DNA from: Rutidosis leptorrhynchoides
Lineage: Eukaryota; Streptophyta; Magnoliopsida; Asterales; Asteraceae
NCBI RefSeq assembly: GCF_046630445.1
Contig: NC_092334.1
Location: forward strand, 192,392,501-192,456,500
Length of the DNA stretch: 64,000 nucleotides
Reading direction: 5' to 3'
Position numbers and translations under genes: made by a program. This document shows positions 35,451-50,022 of the stretch, piece by piece. Every line of letters starts with the position of its first letter. The first letter of the stretch is position 1. The notes beneath the pieces are model-generated. The model was given only the letters and a program-made list of their open reading frames with translations. It was not told the DNA's origin and did no database searches.

Positions 35451-36992
35451 CTTATAGTTAGGAGCATTATTAGTACTATACATAAAATACTACGACGAGA
35501 TTATGTTCAAATGATTTCAAAATGGTTTTTCGAGCGGGATAGAGCTAAGGAAATTATGGGTTATAGCTATGGAGGTTATGGGTATGGTTCAGAGGTATTG
35601 CTCGTGAGTCAAACTAGTATTTGCCATATCCGTCGCGTCTACATACTTTCCTGCAATATTGAATCTCAATATTGATACGTGAGTACTCGTAATTTAATTT
35701 TTATATATTAATAGTGTATCCCTGACTAGTGCTCGAGTATATAGGATTATGCATGCTTGTACTTTTGATATTGCCATTAGATAGGTTATGTTGAATCCTG
35801 AATTAATTACATATGCGGTTGAGATAAGGTATAAGATATGCATGTCGTTGGAAAGCTAGAGAAAAATTATTAACTTTTCATTTAGAAATCGCGTGATTTT
35901 GTTGAACGGATTAAAAGATATGGTCAACTGAATTATGGTTAACGTTAAATGAAATTGTGTTTGAAACTGTAAATTAATATTTAAACAACTTGTCTATGAG
36001 ATTGATAAATTGAATTTTTAAATATTACTAATCGAGTAAATGAATTTCTATATAAGGCACGTCTCGTCTTGTTGAGCAATTGTCAAAGTTGACTGTCTTA
36101 TCATGTTATAAATCTTTATAAACACTACAATCTGATTTTACAAGTATTGGAAAACTATGTGAAATAATAAAATATGTTCGATTGCCATGATAATTCAAAT
36201 ATAATATAGCTCCTGAAATAAATAATATTTTGAGTTTGATAAACTATAAATTCGTTCAATTATCAAGACTTATATTATGTTAATAGACATGTATAGATTT
36301 AAAGATCATATTGGGTAAGGTTAACTTTTGAGATGACTTTTGTTAACTTTTGTATGTCGGTCTCGAGCATTAGGATTGTGATACACTATGACCAGACCTA
36401 ATTTGTTAGACATGTATTGACCAACATATGTTCTCTAGGTTGAGATCTATGGTTATTTTACATTCCGAGTTTCGGTCACATTCCGGTGAATTACTTTATG
36501 TGCTGTTAAGGTGAGTTTCATTTGCTCCCTTTTTAATTGCTTTTGCAATCTATATTTTTGTGCTGAGAATACATGCACTTTATTTTAAACGCAATGGATA
36601 CAAGTACATACTTAATTCTACATCGAGTTTGAACCGAAAATCCCTTAGCTTTGGTAACTAGTAACTGCTGGTTATAAGAACTGTTGGGCTCGAGTAGTTG
36701 TATATGGATCCATAGGGCTTGACATCCCCGTCTGTTCCAGGTATAGAAACCCTAGCCTGAACTACAAAACAGACGTATACTATTTGAGTTTAGTACACGT
36801 TGAATTGCGTGTATTGTACATGTTGGTTGCATGTATGCTAAAACAAGGGTACTTATTATAAAGTTAAAGTTTAGTTACCAGGGTGCTCAATCTTGTAGAA
36901 TATTTTGATAAACGTTTCTGGATGAAACAACTGGAATCTTGTGATCCACCTTTATATACAGATTATGCGCAACATTAAAACTATGAACTCAC

Positions 36993-37006
36993 CAACCTTT
37001 GTGTTG
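36993..37006 (+). other. Conserved LTR stem-loop (CAAC/GTTG), 5' LTR
   Basis: CAACC-TTTG-TGTTG: four pairs kept, fifth pair lost (C against T). GCATGTTTATTCTCAGG follows. About 370 nt before the LTR end. Confidence 0.55.
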
Positions 37007-37374
37007 ACACTTTTAAGCATGTTTATTCTCAGGTTTCTAGAAGTCTTTCGCTGTTTGCTTATATATGATACAAGCTATGTGCATGGAGTCATACATGCTT
37101 TATTCAAGAAAACTTTGCATTCACAAAATCATCACCGTGTATCTTATTTTGTCTGCATTGTCAACGAATATATTATGGTAAACTATTATTTATGGTGATT
37201 GTCTATATGTAGAAATCATCAAACATTGAAAACCTTAGAAATTGATATTCATTTATTGTGTACCTTTTGAAAAGAATGCAATGTTTACAAAAAGTATCAT
37301 ATAGAGGTCAAAACCTCACTATGAAATCAATGAATGATGTATTCGTCCAAAGGGATTTGGAAGGATCGTCACAG

Positions 37375-37387
37375 TTGGTATCAGAGC
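37375..37387 (+). other. Primer binding site, initiator tRNA-Met
   Basis: TTGGTATCAGAGC one base after the 5' LTR end. Confidence 0.9.
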
Positions 37388-37758
37388 TTGAGGTCATAGG
37401 AAACCAGAATTTTCATTAGTGTGTTTAACTTGTAATTGTTAGGATGCATTAGTGAGTCTGGACTATGACCGTATCTGTTTTTATCGAGTTTTGCTTATTA
37501 TTTCTTGTCATAAATTACCTGTTATTATCTTAAGACTAAGACGCGTTTTGCTGCATTGATTGCGTAGATAGTGTATGGACAAATTTCGTATCTTAAGCAT
37601 ATCTATTACAGTAAACTCTGTCTTACACTTTCCGAAAATTTCTCCGTAATTTATGGGATTTTGGTGTTATATATACATATATGAATTATGTATCGGAGAA
37701 TACCAAACTAAATCCTATAATCTATCTCAAATCAAAATCAATTCCCTGATTATACAAG

Positions 37759-38295
37759 ATGGATCACGTATCTAGTTCAAATTCCTTAAACTCCGACAGC
37801 TATTCCGATATGGATATTCACCTGAACTCCGAAGACAGTGTAACCGGAATGGATCAACCAATTAGCCATCATCTATTCTGGATGAATTGGGGATGGGTTC
37901 GTAGTCTACTTAATCATTGGAGACAAGAAGAAAGCGATCCCTTCCATCCACCACATTCCCCTCTTGACGAAGAACCTGAAGCACTTACAGGCGAACCTGT
38001 TCGTAATACCATTTTCTCTCTTATTTCTAGAGTATCTCATCATGATTATATACTATCTCACATTCTAGATCTCATTCATCAGCTCGTCCAAACCGATAAT
38101 CATCCCGGTGTAATAGAAGAAGTCAACGAGCTTCGCGCTCGGGTAGTGGCTTTGGAGAATATGGTGCAAAGTTTACAAGCACCAGCAGCAGCACCGGCAG
38201 CAACAGTACCACCATCAGCAACACCAACAGTACCATCACCACCGCCAACAACAACATCCACATCCCACACTTCAACATCACAATTTGTACCTTGA
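37759..38295 (+). CDS. ORF-a of the non-autonomous element (gag-position protein)
   Basis: 178 codons from ATG, about 385 bp after the LTR. Ser/Asp-rich N-terminus (residues 1-30), a Trp-rich patch (FWMNWGWVRSLLNHW, about 40-55), a helical module (FSLISRVSHHDYILSHILDLIHQL) with a heptad-like ELRARVVALENMVQSLQA coiled coil (about 120-140) and an Ala/Pro/Thr/Ser-rich tail. No zinc knuckle and no known gag domain recognised. The module plus tail is repeated in the next ORF, which starts in another frame before this one ends. Plausibly an RNA-binding or assembly protein, but function unknown. Confidence 0.5.
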   Translation: MDHVSSSNSLNSDSYSDMDIHLNSEDSVTGMDQPISHHLFWMNWGWVRSLLNHWRQEESDPFHPPHSPLDEEPEALTGEPVRNTIFSLISRVSHHDYILSHILDLIHQLVQTDNHPGVIEEVNELRARVVALENMVQSLQAPAAAPAATVPPSATPTVPSPPPTTTSTSHTSTSQFVP

Positions 38296-38608
38296 GCATC
38301 AACGTCATACTCACCATAGATACCAAGGAGTACCAACAACAATAACCGATGAAGTATTGATTCATAACTTCATTGGAGAAATATTCTGCGACGATTATGT
38401 AATATCTAAAGTCTTAGAAATTATCTATTCCAGCCATAACCGTAAATCAGATGAGTGGACCGAAACTATAGAAGGAAGAGTAGAAACCCTGATCGGAATA
38501 GTGCACGATTTACAAGCTAGACTTGTTTTACCAGCAGCATCAACAGTACCGTCAGTATCACCAACACCGACAAAACCTGTAGCACTACAAGTTTCGCCAA
38601 TTTCGTAA
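38285..38608 (+). CDS. ORF-b of the non-autonomous element, repeat of the ORF-a module
   Basis: It overlaps the end of ORF-a by 11 bases in the +1 frame. Its helical stretch (FIGEIFCDDYVISKVLEIIYSS) with following ETIEGRVETLIGIVHDLQARL coiled-coil-like part and Pro/Ser/Thr tail repeats the layout of ORF-a. Either a frameshift has split one two-module protein, or the overlap is used for frameshifting. A third, decayed copy of the DNA module is visible at about 39040-39130. Confidence 0.45.
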   Translation: MYLEHQRHTHHRYQGVPTTITDEVLIHNFIGEIFCDDYVISKVLEIIYSSHNRKSDEWTETIEGRVETLIGIVHDLQARLVLPAASTVPSVSPTPTKPVALQVSPIS

Positions 38609-39750
38609 TCACCAACATCATCACAAATCAACAACGCGTATATTGTATCAACGAGATATGAAGTATTAAATCATTTCCCCTGAAGAAATTATATGTATAT
38701 TTAATATATATGAATTTTGAAATCAAAATAAATCTTTTCGTACTAAGCTATTACGTGTGAATCTTAACTAGTAGGTACTACTCGGTTAGTTCATATTACT
38801 AATATGCAATGATCTACATCCTTTATTAACGACATAACCATCGTTAATTACAATCTCTGTTTCAAATTCAATGAATTCCTTTTCATAATAAACTAAGTGT
38901 ATTATTCAATTACACGTTTGATTTTACACTTTCATTTTCAATGTACTCGAAACTTTATAGAAAACATCATCCGTACCTTGCGAAGTTAGCAAGAGTTCCA
39001 TAAGCACCAACATGATTCACTAAGGAAATATCAATAAAACTGAATAACGAAGTATTGATTATATTAGTGAAATATTCCGCGAAGATTATTAAATCTTTAA
39101 TGTTTTAGAGATTATTCATTTCTGATCCAGCTGAAAATCAAATGAGCTTAATATGATATTAACTCATTAAATCTGTATTACATCTGAAGAAAATATACAT
39201 ACTTATATTTTCATAAAGACTGTAATAAAATTCTCGGGTACAAAATATTACTTGTGAAACTTTTAATGGGTAGGTAATACCCGAAAGATATATGAATTCA
39301 CAATTGATATGTTACATTATTCGATTTTGATTCAGCAAATCATCAACTATACTCACTACTTTCATAACGATATACATTCTTTCCTAGAAATCAAAACAAC
39401 CATTCGCATTCAAATTTGATTACATATTCTGATTTTGAAAAATCAGAATCCAAGCCAAGATTTAACAGAAAACATCACTCTTAGATTCTTACATCTTTCA
39501 AAGCTATACTTTGACTTCAAAACTGTGCTAGAACATCACTTCTATTCATAAACCCAGAAAAAATATTTGTATCATTCAAAATTCTAGAACATCATATGTA
39601 TCTTGACAATTACAATCTTCATGCAAACCCTTCAAACTTTTGAAAACACCTCGGATTGATAACCGACGATTCGGTTATGATAACTTTGAATGCTGATGAA
39701 GCAGCAAAAACTGTAAACAACTTTAACAGCCAAAATTTTGATGATAAAGA
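38609..39750 (+). repeat. Non-coding interior with duplicated blocks
   Basis: No intact ORF. The block around 38640-38790 (GAAGTATTAAATCA.., CTGAAGAAATTATATGTATA, TACGTGTGAATCTTAACTAG TAGGTA) recurs in altered form at about 39170-39290 (CTGAAGAAAATATACATA, TACTTGTGAAACTTTTAATG GGTAGGTA). The ORF-b DNA (GAAGTATTGATT, GAAATATTC) recurs at 39049-39130. The interior thus grew by duplication of a ~450-600-bp unit. Confidence 0.5.
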
Positions 39751-39754
39751 ATAA

Positions 39755-39955
39755 TGTGTTGGCAAAGCTTAGAAAAAGAGAAGGTTTGGAACTGGAAAAC
39801 GGATTGAGCAAAGTATGAAGAAGGCTGTGGATAAATCACAAAGATTAAACCTGCCTTCAAAGAATCCAAATGATTCAGTATCTGCTAAAGTCATTAATGA
39901 ATACCTTGCTCCTGATACTAAACCCTTACTGACAATATTCTTCATCATCCTCTGA
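39755..39955 (+). pseudogene. Short conserved ORF of the non-autonomous family, stop-broken
   Basis: Frame CVGKA-stop-KKRRFGTGKRIEQSMKKA..VINEYLAP..FFIIL-stop. The same peptide, without the early stop, is encoded at 63175-62960 on the minus strand in the right-end element and ends at the same codon. Basic N-terminal half, then a loop and hydrophobic end. The early TAG is at 39770-39772. Function unknown. Confidence 0.45.
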
Positions 39956-41242
39956 TATTAGAAATTCTAAGATATCATCGTATCTTTCATTATAAATATC
40001 CTCCATAATTCTAAAGATATTTCCATAATTATTCTTATCTGAAATCATTTACCTCTTCGCGCTATCTGTATTACATCATAAAAGAAACTATTTTAGTTTC
40101 TAAATTCTGAAACTTTCGAGTTTAAAATAGGAATATTTTTGAAGTAGTGTTGAGAACTGAAGCATGAGTTAGTATAATATAATGACACTTGATCAACGTG
40201 ATTATATTACAGTAATTCATGCTGAGTTTGTAAATGGAATGTAATGATTCACAGATCATAACATCATCATGTGTCATGTTACACGACTCTTGTATCCTAT
40301 TTAATCTCTAAAATATCAAGAAAATATTTCTTGATGATTCGGTCTTTTCCAGGGTATTTTGGTAATTTAACAAATCAAAATCGTGCCATTATCATTTCTT
40401 TCCTAGAACATTAACAATGTTCATTCCGAAATTTATATATGCGAATTCTGGACCATTACAAGAGATGCCTAATCGCAAGAAGAAGAAACGAAGGGACAAA
40501 GCTCCGAAATAGAAATTGGAGTATAAATCGCAGCAAATAGGAGGGAGTATTAACTGTGGATGACAATGATTATAGAAGACAGAAGTAGGGACATTGAAAT
40601 ATTAGGGGAGATATAAAACCCGATAACAACGCTTAATTACAAACCGTGAATATCAATGTTTATCGCAACATAAAGACACGGGAGAATTAAAAGCACTATA
40701 ACCCCAAGAGCAAAGTAGAAGTAAGTAGATTCCTCTGGTGGAAGTTGGAAAAGAAGAATGATTATTGCGATAGTAAGGATAAGGACAAGGATCAGAACTG
40801 GATTAAGCATTTTCACAATCTTTTGAATTTGAGAATTAAGTATAGGAATGGTAAAAGTGACAAACCGGAAGAAGTTAATTTATAGTGAAATATTTGATAG
40901 AGAAATCAAGGCAGATCTTCGCATTTAATTAGAGAGATCCTAATTTCCTTATTCGCCAAAGAATCAAATCTTTTAGATTTAGAAGATTTTCTTTAAATAC
41001 CTTGAATTCCGGAATTCAACCAAGACAACGTCAAAAGTTAAGACAAAACTTTAGTTCTCATTTCATTCCTTTTAGGATAGCTTCACTCGTACTCTTCAAT
41101 TAATCGAATCGTTTTATCTATATTACTCAATAGTAATAAAACTCTATATACCAACTCGTATTCATCATAAAAACATTTTTTATGATTAGCCATGACGATC
41201 ACGATCAAATTTTGGGACGAAATTTCTTTAACGGGTAGGTAC
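39956..41242 (+). other. Non-coding 3' interior and polypurine tract
   Basis: No ORF supported. The part up to about 40510 is homologous (reverse strand) to 62400-62990. The end contains TTTTGGGACGAAATTTCTTTAACGGG (key GGGACGAAATTTC at about 41216) as polypurine tract before the 3' LTR. Confidence 0.6.
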
Positions 41243-41706
41243 TGTGACGACCCGGAAACGTCTGAACAAATTTAAACTTTATCTTTATATCATTAGATAA
41301 CTATTTCAAACATATATATTACGTACAAATTTACAATTCTAAATAAAAATATATATATATTTTAACTTAATCATAAAACGTTTTGATTTAAACTAATATT
41401 ATTAAATATGCTTTGATAAATAATGAGGCGTCGATTTAAAGAAGCAAATGACCAAAACACTCAAATGAATAAGTTACATTTCAATTAATATAATTATTGG
41501 TGATATAAGTCTAAATATTGATAAAGGTACGTGTCGCGAAACGTAAAGTACAAGTTTTCTAAGCGTACGAAAGGGCGTTCAAAAAATCGGAACCCGTAGT
41601 TAAGTCGAGGGTCAACGTACTACACATCGGTGTAAAAATTACAAATCAACTATGCACGAGAATATAATATAATATTTAATTAATTCTAAAGATTAAATAT
41701 ATTATA

Positions 41707-41831
<125 letters not shown>

Positions 41832-41882
41832 TATATGTATGTCGGTAGAATAAGATCAAAAGAAGATGCTGTAAAGTTCTCT

Positions 41883-41958
41883 CATGCGATCGCATGGGAA
41901 ATGCATGGAGAAGCCATGCGATCGCATGGCCAACAAAGTCAGGAAATGTGCTATAAAA
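41883..41958 (+). promoter_or_regulatory. Palindrome pair and TATA box, 3' LTR
   Basis: CATGCGATCGCATG (41883-41896) and GCCATGCGATCGCATGGC (41913-41930), then CTATAAAA at 41951-41958. Same arrangement as in the 5' LTR but with an intact TATA. Confidence 0.75.
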
Positions 41959-42027
41959 CTCGATCGATTTCAGTTCACTTCTTTCACAAATTCAATCTCT
42001 CTCAATCTCTGCTCTATCTACTTACAT

Positions 42028-42161
<134 letters not shown>

Positions 42162-43697
42162 GTTAGGAGCATTATTAGTACTATACATAAAATACTACAA
42201 CGAGGTTATGTTCAAATGATTTCAAAATGGTTTTTCGAGCGGGATAGAGCTAAGGAAATTATGGGTTATAGCTATGGAGGTTATGGGTATGGTTCAGAGG
42301 TATTGCTCGTGAGTCAAACTAGTATTTGTCATATCCGTCGCGTCTACATACTTTCCTGCAATATTGAATCTCAATATTGATACGTGAGTACTCGTAATTT
42401 AATTTTTATATGTTAATAGTGTATCCCTGACTAGTGCTCGAGTATATAGGATTATGCATGCTTGTACTTTTGATATTGCCATTAGATAGGTTATGTTGAA
42501 TCCTGAATTAATTACATATGCGGTTGAGATAAGGTATAAGATATGCATGTCGTTGGAAAGCTAGCGAAAAATTATTAACTTTTCATTTAGAAATCGCGTG
42601 ATTTCGATGAACGGATTAAAAGATATGGTCAACTGAATTATGGTTAACGTTAAATGAAATTGTGTTTGAAACTGTAAATTAATATTTAAACAACTTGTCT
42701 ATGAGATTGATAAATTGAATTTTTAAATATTACTAATCGAGTAAATGAATTTCTATATAAGGCACGTCTCGTCTTGTTGAGCAATTGTCAAAGTTGACTG
42801 TCTTATCATGTTATAAATCTTTATAAACACTACAATCTGATTTTACAAGTATTGGAAAACTATGTGAAATAATAAAATATGTTCGATTGCCATGATAATT
42901 CAAATATAATATAGCTCCTGAAATAAATAATATTTTGAGTTTGATAAACTATAATTTCGTTCAATTATCAAGACTTATATTATGTTAATAGACATGTATA
43001 GATTTAAAGATCATATTGGGTAAGGTTAACTTTTGAGATGACTTTTGTTAACTTTTGTATGTCGGTCTCGAGCATTAGGATTGTGATACACTATGACCAG
43101 ACCTAATTTGTTAGACATGTATTGACCAACATATGTTCTCTAGGTTGAGATCTACGGTTATTTTACATTCCGAGTTTCGGTCACATTCCGGTGAATTACT
43201 TTATGTGCTGTTAAGGTGAGTTTCATTTGCTCCCTTTTTAATTGCTTTTGCAATCTATATTTTTGGGCTGAGAATACATGCACTTTATTTTAAACGCAAT
43301 GGATACAAGTACATACTTAATTCTACACCGAGTTTAAACCGAAAATCCCTTAGCTTTGGTAACTAGTAACTGCCGGTTATAAGAACTGGTGGGCGCGAGT
43401 AGTTGTATATGGATCCATAGGACTTGACATCCCCGTGTGTTCCATGTATAGAAACCCTAGCCTGAACTATAAAACAGACGTATACTATTTGAGTTTAGTA
43501 CACGTTGGATTGCGTGTATTGTAAATGTTGGTTGCATGTATGTTAAAACAGGGGTACTTATTATAACGTTAAAGTTTAGTTACCAGGGTGCTCAATCTTG
43601 TAGAATATTTTGATAAACGTTTCTGGATGAAACAACTGAAATCTTGTGATCCACCTTTATATACAGATTATGCGCAACATTAAAACTATGAACTCAC

Positions 43698-43711
43698 CAA
43701 CCTTTGTGTTG
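43698..43711 (+). other. Conserved LTR stem-loop (CAAC/GTTG), 3' LTR
   Basis: Same as at 36993-37006; GCATGTTTATTCTCAGG follows. Confidence 0.55.
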
Positions 43712-44083
43712 ACACTTTTAAGCATGTTTATTCTCAGGTTTCTAGAAGTCTTTCGATGTTTGCTTATATGTGATACAAGCTATGTGCATGGAGTCATACA
43801 TGCTTTATTCAAGAAAACTTTTCATTCACAAAATCATCACTGTGTATCTTATTTTGTTTGCATTGTCAACGGATGTATTATGGTAAACTATTATTTATGG
43901 TGATTGTCTATATGCAGAAATCATCAAACGTTGAAAACCTTAGAAATTGATATTCATTTATTGTGTACCTTTTGAAAAGAATGCAATGTTTACAAAACGT
44001 ATCATATAGAGGCCAAAACCTCACTATGAAATCAATTAATGGTGTATTCGTCCAAAGGGATTTGAAAGGATCGTCACACAAGT

Positions 44084-44550
44084 GTTCTTAGAGAAGTATG
44101 GAAATGAGTAATTTATAATGGGGTTCAAGTTCCTTCCCGGGGATGATCGGGAGGATAGGTGTCATGCTGGAATGGAGACTTCTTTAAACTTAAGGATCAC
44201 TTTCAATGTCAAAATTGGTTAGCCACTTTGCATACTTATCTTCCCTCTAATGTTGACGTTCCTTTAATTAATGTCTGTGCGCCTCATAATGAGTATGAGA
44301 AGTGGAGGGTTTGGCATTGTCCCTTTAGAAGCATTGGAATTTAATCGGGCCGACCACATTGTGGGCTATATGGTTAGCTAGAAATGAGTTGGTGTTTAAT
44401 GGTGTTTTTGTGTGTTGGGTCGCAACCGTGAATCAGATTAAGCTAAAGGTGTTCAAATGACTAGTTAATGCAAAGATTTGTGAGAACCACCAATTCTATG
44501 TATGAAACTACCAACCATGGATGCTCATGTTAGAAGAAGCCTTATTAATT
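44084..44550 (+). pseudogene. LINE remnant, fragment 3: endonuclease middle and ORF2 C-terminal tip
   Basis: The frame LPSNVDVPLINVCAPHNEYEKWRVW (landmarks LPSNVDV and NVCAP) matches the ...NVYAP... motif of the L1-type endonuclease and continues the domain interrupted at 34629. Right after it, in another frame, LWAIWLARNELVFNGVFVCW matches the end of ORF2 (W..W..RN..VFN). The RT is missing, so a large internal deletion joined the two. A T-run at 44571-44585 lies just beyond. Confidence 0.65.
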
Positions 44551-45218
44551 TATAATGTATGTTTGTAGTTTTTTTTTTTTTTTTCACAAAAAACATGAAA
44601 TATGGAGTATAAATAAATATTTTCACAAAAAATTGAAAAATATGATAATACAAGCTAGGACCAATTGCAAACTGGGCTCACATCCATATGCCCAAATGCT
44701 TACATAAATGCTTAAACAATTACAAGCATAAAATAAAAAAAACTCACTTTCTACAGACTCAGAGATAAAGCAAACCAAACATTTTAAAGTGCAAAGTTTT
44801 AAAACCAGCTTGATTTAAAGACTATAACAAACTGATCCTTTGAATCAACCAAATTGTGTGCTTCTGTTAAGAGCAATGTAATATTTTTATTTAAAACGCA
44901 TGTGTATCAAGTGGGTAGGCTCTTTGTAAACCCAACTTGAGCTACTGATGTATATTACAATTTTTCGCAGTTTCGTGAAACATTGATTTTTAATTGAATC
45001 TTCAGTTTTTTGTAAAAAAAAAAAAAAAAAAAATACTCAATCTATTTCAAATTTATTGTTTCCAGATAAAATAATACACAATTTAAGATAAAGTTACATG
45101 TACTTTGCTATTAATTTTTTAATTTTAGCTCTTACTTATGTAATTACTAGAGGCACAAAGAATTTTACCAAATTATTATTATAACCACATCATAACCACA
45201 TTATACATATATACAATC

Positions 45219-45404
45219 GAGCTACTACTGATGAATAGTAACCCACTTCCATACTTAACGGAGTTGTACGTCCCGCTTAAATTGTTGTACCCACTAACAC
45301 TCTTTTTTAATTTGAGTTACTATTGATGAATAGTAACTCACTTCCATGCTTAACGGAGTTGTACGTTTCGCTTAAATCGTTTGTACCCACTAACACTCTT
45401 TACT
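45219..45404 (+). repeat. Two-copy tandem repeat, ~95-bp unit
   Basis: Both copies read GAGCTACTACTGATGAATAG / GAGTTACTATTGATGAATAG, then CTTAACGGAGTTGTACGT, CGCTTAAAT and GTACCCACTAACACTCTTT. Differences are mostly C/T. Confidence 0.8.
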
Positions 45405-46008
45405 ACCAAATGTCAAATACCCCAAACTTCAAAGGCTAAAGTGAAAATTACATATTTCTAAATAAAAAAACTTAAAAAAAATTACCCAAATCTTCAACGG
45501 ATCACATCTTCTCGCTCGCCACGCGTTATATTTTTCTGAAACCACAGTTCAACTCGAAATAATTTTACGAACACAACGCAACTACATATACACAAAATGG
45601 ACGATTTTCAAAAAATGCTAAATATCTTGGTCTACTAAACTTTAGGGTGCCTTATTAAATTGTGTTAATATATTCCGGATGCTACAGTCATGTTGGACAA
45701 CTTTCGCTAACTACAAGTGCAAGAAAGACATTCAAAGATCAAAAAGAGCATGTGATTATGCAATATATGCAAACTCATGTAATAACCTTTTGTATTCAAC
45801 AACCAACAACTTTTTGCGATAACCTGTAACTTTTCTAAATTCTTAAGTTTACCGTAGCATCGCGCGGTGGACCAATTACTTGTTATAATTAATGCATTAT
45901 TATTATTATCATTACAAGATAATATAATAATAGAAAGAATAGGTTCAACCTCTTTAATTATTAATTTATTATTGATCACGTCATAATTCAAATATATCAA
46001 CACACAAT

Positions 46009-46062
46009 TATATTACATATTACATATTACATATTACATATTACATTACATATTACATAATA
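46009..46062 (+). repeat. TATTACA short tandem repeat
   Basis: About seven TATTACA(TA) units about 190 bp upstream of the E2 TATA box. Confidence 0.85.
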
Positions 46063-46248
46063 ACATAAGAAGTTAGATTTAAATTCACTTATACTTATAC
46101 TTTATAATAATATAATAATAATAATTAAAATAAATAATGGTGCATAAATAATTATTGATTAGCCGATTATATAAAAGTTTTGTGGAATCCACCAGTAAGA
46201 CAATGGGAGCCCACCGAAATAGATAAAGAATATCTTCTTCTGTTTACA

Positions 46249-46256
46249 TATATAAA
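46249..46256 (+). promoter_or_regulatory. TATA box of the E2 gene
   Basis: TATATAAA, 240 bp upstream of the ATG. A probable leader with an AG/GTAATC donor at 46362/46363 follows; the acceptor TTTGTAAG ends directly before the ATG, giving a likely 133-bp intron in the 5' UTR (46363-46495). Confidence 0.55.
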
Positions 46257-46495
46257 TCACATTCCTGTTAACACCATAGATTCTTCCGATTATTATTCAG
46301 AAAAAAAAAAAATATTTTTAATTTTTATCTAATTGCAACAAAAGAGGTCGAGGATCTTCAAGGTAATCATCATTTTTCTTATTTGCAGCTTATGTAGATG
46401 TATATTATAGTTGAATATATTTATACAATTTCATCATCCCTATATTATATATGTGCGTTTTGATTTGATTAATAATAATAATTAGGGTTTGTAAG

Positions 46496-48490
<1,995 letters not shown>

Positions 48491-50022
48491 TTATGGTGCG
48501 AACGGAGTAAGGAAAAGGCTCCTTTCTCCTATGGTTTATGTTTTCTTGTCTTATAAACATGTAAAATTTGCTAATTTAAGTTAAATGGCTGTTGTAAGAT
48601 AGATTTAAAAAGGGAATGGTAACAAAATCCCTACTATGCTTTGATTTATTATGGTGAAGATTTGCTTTCAGAAAACATTTTTATTTATGTTCAATTGCAG
48701 TTTTCTTGGTTTTTTGTATAATAATTTAATAGAAACAATCAAATATTGTGTATGGACAATGTCTTTCAAAACTAGGTCTCCTTTGTACAAAGTTTAGAAT
48801 TAGTCCTTGTTTTTAGATCTTGAATTCATCTATGATGTGGTCAAGTATTTTTAGGCAACTTTCAACAACTGCGTTTAATATTTGCGCAACTTGGAGTTTT
48901 CTCATATGGAAATCATAATTTGTTACTACTCTGTAGTATTTAATATTGCGTTCCTGTAGTGTCTGTTGTCCGTGTCTAAATGGGTTCGGTTGACCTCATA
49001 AATGAGGAATTGGTGAATGGTGATGAAAACGTTTTCAGTTTCCGAAACTAATTGTGATTATAAACTGGTCAGTCAGTCTGGTCTCATCTTGATAATGTGA
49101 TCATTTGAACTATCATCCTTCAAAATTAGTCGAAAAGTTGTAGTCCGTTAGAATTGAACTGGGATATGTATCAAAAGTATCAAAGGCCACTGGATGTCAA
49201 CGAACTGAGTGAAGCAAAATGTATGGGGGTTAAAGAACCGAGTTGTGCAAAATGTTTAGGCTTGACTCGAGATATTATAGCTGAGAGCTCGAACTTGAAT
49301 AACCTTTTTAAAGTTTAAGTCGATCATTATGAGCTCGAATTTAAACTCGTTTGGTTCGTGTGGCTCACATATTAGCTTGACTTCAAATGGAATGAGTATT
49401 ATTAGTATTTTATTTTTGGAATGGCAACCGATATCATTAAAAAAACTAGCAAGGAGTTAGAAAAAGAAATTTACAAAGAATTCATAGGGTCATGTAACCA
49501 CGCCGACCAATTAATACTACGTCTATGAAAACGCGAATACTACCAATTAAAACCAAAAAGAAAAATGCTATCGAAGACTTGTGACTTGTTGAACTTTGAA
49601 TCGTTAAACCAATTAATACTACGTATTATTAGTGCTCGAAACTTGCTTCAAAACGAACAGCGGAATAAATATAAACAGCAGCTCCATACTTTAAAATTTT
49701 ACAGTCATCCAATCATGTATACCACTAAGATCATTCCCTATCCTAGCTTCTCTTAACTTGTCTCTTTCTTGAAAAGCACCACATCAGCACTAGCCCTTTC
49801 AGTTTTCTTAACTTAATCCTCACTATCTTTCACTTATACCTTGCAAACGGGTCGAGATGCATCCTCTTGGGTCAATGATCAGATGAGTTTGGGTTGAAAC
49901 GGGTCATAATAACTCAAAATTGGTCAGAATTAAACAGGGTCAATCGGATTGGGTTAAGAACCGGGTCGGTTAGGTCTGGCTAGTAAAATTGTTCTTATGT
50001 GTATTTTTTAATGTATCTCTTC
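48491..50022. other. 3' flank of the E2 gene, no further gene
   Basis: The first few hundred bases must hold the E2 3' UTR. After that only AT-rich sequence with dispersed GAGCTCGAA motifs (49280-49350) and GGGTCA/GGGTTG-rich sequence (49850-49975). Short open frames have no recognisable content. Confidence 0.5.

Larger units (their letters stand above)
34630..37373 (+). mobile_element. 5' LTR of the non-autonomous element
   Basis: Holds (TA)n at 35103-35170, palindromes at 35209-35258, a mutated TATA (CTATTAAA, 35279-35286), (TTA)n at 35365-35447 and the stem-loop at 36993-37006. The repeat lengths are shorter than in the 3' LTR. Confidence 0.9.
44551..46248. other. Intergenic region upstream of the E2 gene
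   Basis: No gene is seen. It contains poly-T/A runs (44571-44585, 45017-45034), a two-copy tandem repeat (45219-45404) and a TATTACA repeat (46009-46062). The promoter of the E2 gene lies at its right end. Confidence 0.6.

Noticed and set aside
38100..38342. Val/Ala/Gly-rich frames on the minus strand
   Set aside because: Antisense shadow of the Pro/Thr-rich tail of ORF-a.
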